Source of the DNA: Pseudomonadota bacterium
Lineage (GTDB): Bacteria; Pseudomonadota; Alphaproteobacteria; Rhizobiales; Xanthobacteraceae
Length of the DNA stretch: 5,755 bases
Direction: 5' to 3'
Assembly: GCA_021779635.1 (NCBI GenBank)
Contig: JAJYAH010000492.1
Coordinates: forward strand, 1 to 5,755
In this document: positions 5,039 to 5,755 of the stretch, piece after piece
Position numbering within the stretch: the first letter of the stretch is position 1
How the letters are laid out: the number at the start of each line of letters is the position of its first letter
Made by a program: the position numbers and the translations under genes
The notes under the pieces: model-generated
The model's input: only the letters and a program-made list of their open reading frames with translations
The model's database searches: none
What the model was told of the DNA's origin: nothing

Positions 5039-5755
5039 CGGCGAGCAGGAAATACATCGCGCAGGTCCACAACGACTGCCAGTTCTCCGCACTCTCGTTG
5101 AACGCGGTATAGACCACCGCCATCGCCAGCAGACCGGCAAACACTGTCTCGGCGAGCGGCCGCACGCCCTGCTGCGGGCGGTTGAGCAGCATCAGGAGCG
5201 CGAACGGCACCACGGCCATGGTCAGCATGGCAAATGGAAAATCCCGGTAGCGCGGGTCGAAGACGAAACCGAGCGCGGTTTCGGTGCCGATCAAGGTGGT
5301 CACCAGCAGCGCGGCTCCCAGGATGACGGTCAGCACCGATCGGGTTCGGCCGTCGCGGGGACCCAGCAGTTCAAGGAAAGTCGGCAGCGAGCGGCCCGAC
5401 ATCAATGCATGGGCGCAAAACAGCGGCGAGACGATCGCGGCGGTCAGCAGGCTGCCCCATCCCAGCCAGCCCCCGAAGCCATAGCTCTCATAGAACATCT
5501 TGTCGGAGGCGACGCCCAAGAGAATTCCGGCCGTGGTTGCGGAGATGCCGACCGCGACCCAGGACGCCAAGCGCGGCGTCCAGGGCCGCCGCCGAAGCGC
5601 CAGCCAGGCCGAGCCAAAGATCAGCACGCTCAAGGCCATGCCGGATGCCATTTGCAGCTTCCAGGACGGAAAATTGCTGACGGCTTCACCGGGCGGGTAT
5701 TTCAGCACGCGCTGCACTGAATCAAACAGCCCCCAATAACCGCCGACGGTGCCCT
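4998..5755 (-). CDS. C-terminal membrane part of a probable GH17-type beta-glucan synthase/transglycosylase, 5' end missing
   Basis: The reading frame is open to the right edge, so the true start is outside the window; a GTG at 5717 is internal. The visible 251 residues begin GTVGGYWGLFDS, which resembles the end of a GH17 (glucan endo-1,3-beta-glucosidase fold) domain in bacterial membrane proteins described as beta-(1-6)-glucan synthases, the NdvC-like type in Bradyrhizobium. About seven hydrophobic helices follow, separated by short charged loops such as LRRRPWTPR, and a VFDPRYRDFPFA loop lies between the fourth and fifth. NdvC-type proteins are linked to cyclic beta-1,3/1,6-glucans in the periplasm. 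The catalytic glutamates of GH17 would lie upstream and cannot be seen, so activity is inferred. The stop codon lies within the small convergent membrane gene. Other multi-helix glycosyltransferases are the main alternative. Confidence 0.75.
   Translation of the reverse strand, partial: GTVGGYWGLFDSVQRVLKYPPGEAVSNFPSWKLQMASGMALSVLIFGSAWLALRRRPWTPRLASWVAVGISATTAGILLGVASDKMFYESYGFGGWLGWGSLLTAAIVSPLFCAHALMSGRSLPTFLELLGPRDGRTRSVLTVILGAALLVTTLIGTETALGFVFDPRYRDFPFAMLTMAVVPFALLMLLNRPQQGVRPLAETVFAGLLAMAVVYTAFNESAENWQSLWTCAMYFLLAVTLWRARAVQIPK

Noticed and set aside
4998..5717. GTG at 5717 as the true start of the right-hand minus-strand gene
   Set aside because: The frame stays open upstream to the window edge and encodes GTVGGYWGLFDS, a GH17-like segment, so the GTG is an internal valine codon.
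4947..5720. 257-codon plus-strand frame across the right end
   Set aside because: It is rich in Gln, Arg, His and Gly without motifs, and it opposes a minus-strand frame that encodes a clear series of membrane helices and a GH17-like segment.

Overview
The window is GC-rich and densely coded. It reads as a piece of alphaproteobacterial chromosome, most like the Bradyrhizobium/Rhodopseudomonas group (Nitrobacteraceae). That placement is an inference from protein character: the GlmS and GlmU sequences, the long Ala/Pro-rich linker in the middle gene, and a GH17-type membrane glucan protein at the right edge. No mobile element, CRISPR array, tRNA or rRNA was seen.

Layout. Bases 1-3017 on the minus strand hold glmU followed by glmS. 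Together they turn fructose-6-phosphate into UDP-N-acetylglucosamine, the precursor of peptidoglycan and lipid A. glmS is cut by the left edge, so its last roughly 100 codons are missing. The 136-base gap between the two genes holds a perfect hairpin just after the glmU stop and a perfect 12-base AT-only-core palindrome. A 160-base divergent region (3018-3177) separates glmU from a plus-strand gene (3178-4542). That gene encodes a single-pass membrane protein with a coiled-coil stretch, a very long Ser/Pro/Ala linker and a C-terminal SPOR-like domain. A 115-base gap leads to a small plus-strand gene (4658-5038) for a four-helix membrane protein I do not recognise, with a start that looks leaderless. 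Its 3' end overlaps by 41 bases the 3' end of a minus-strand gene that runs off the right edge. The visible part of that gene is the multi-helix C-terminal portion of a probable GH17-type beta-glucan synthase or transglycosylase.

Taken together this is an envelope-themed neighbourhood: amino-sugar precursor synthesis, a probable peptidoglycan-binding SPOR protein, a small membrane protein and a glucan-modifying membrane enzyme. The shared theme is suggestive, but the genes sit in at least three transcription units and nothing in the sequence shows that they work as one system. I see no convincing undescribed system. The points most worth a second look are the intercistronic structures in glmU-glmS, the unstudied SPOR-like protein, and the small leaderless membrane protein with its convergent overlap.
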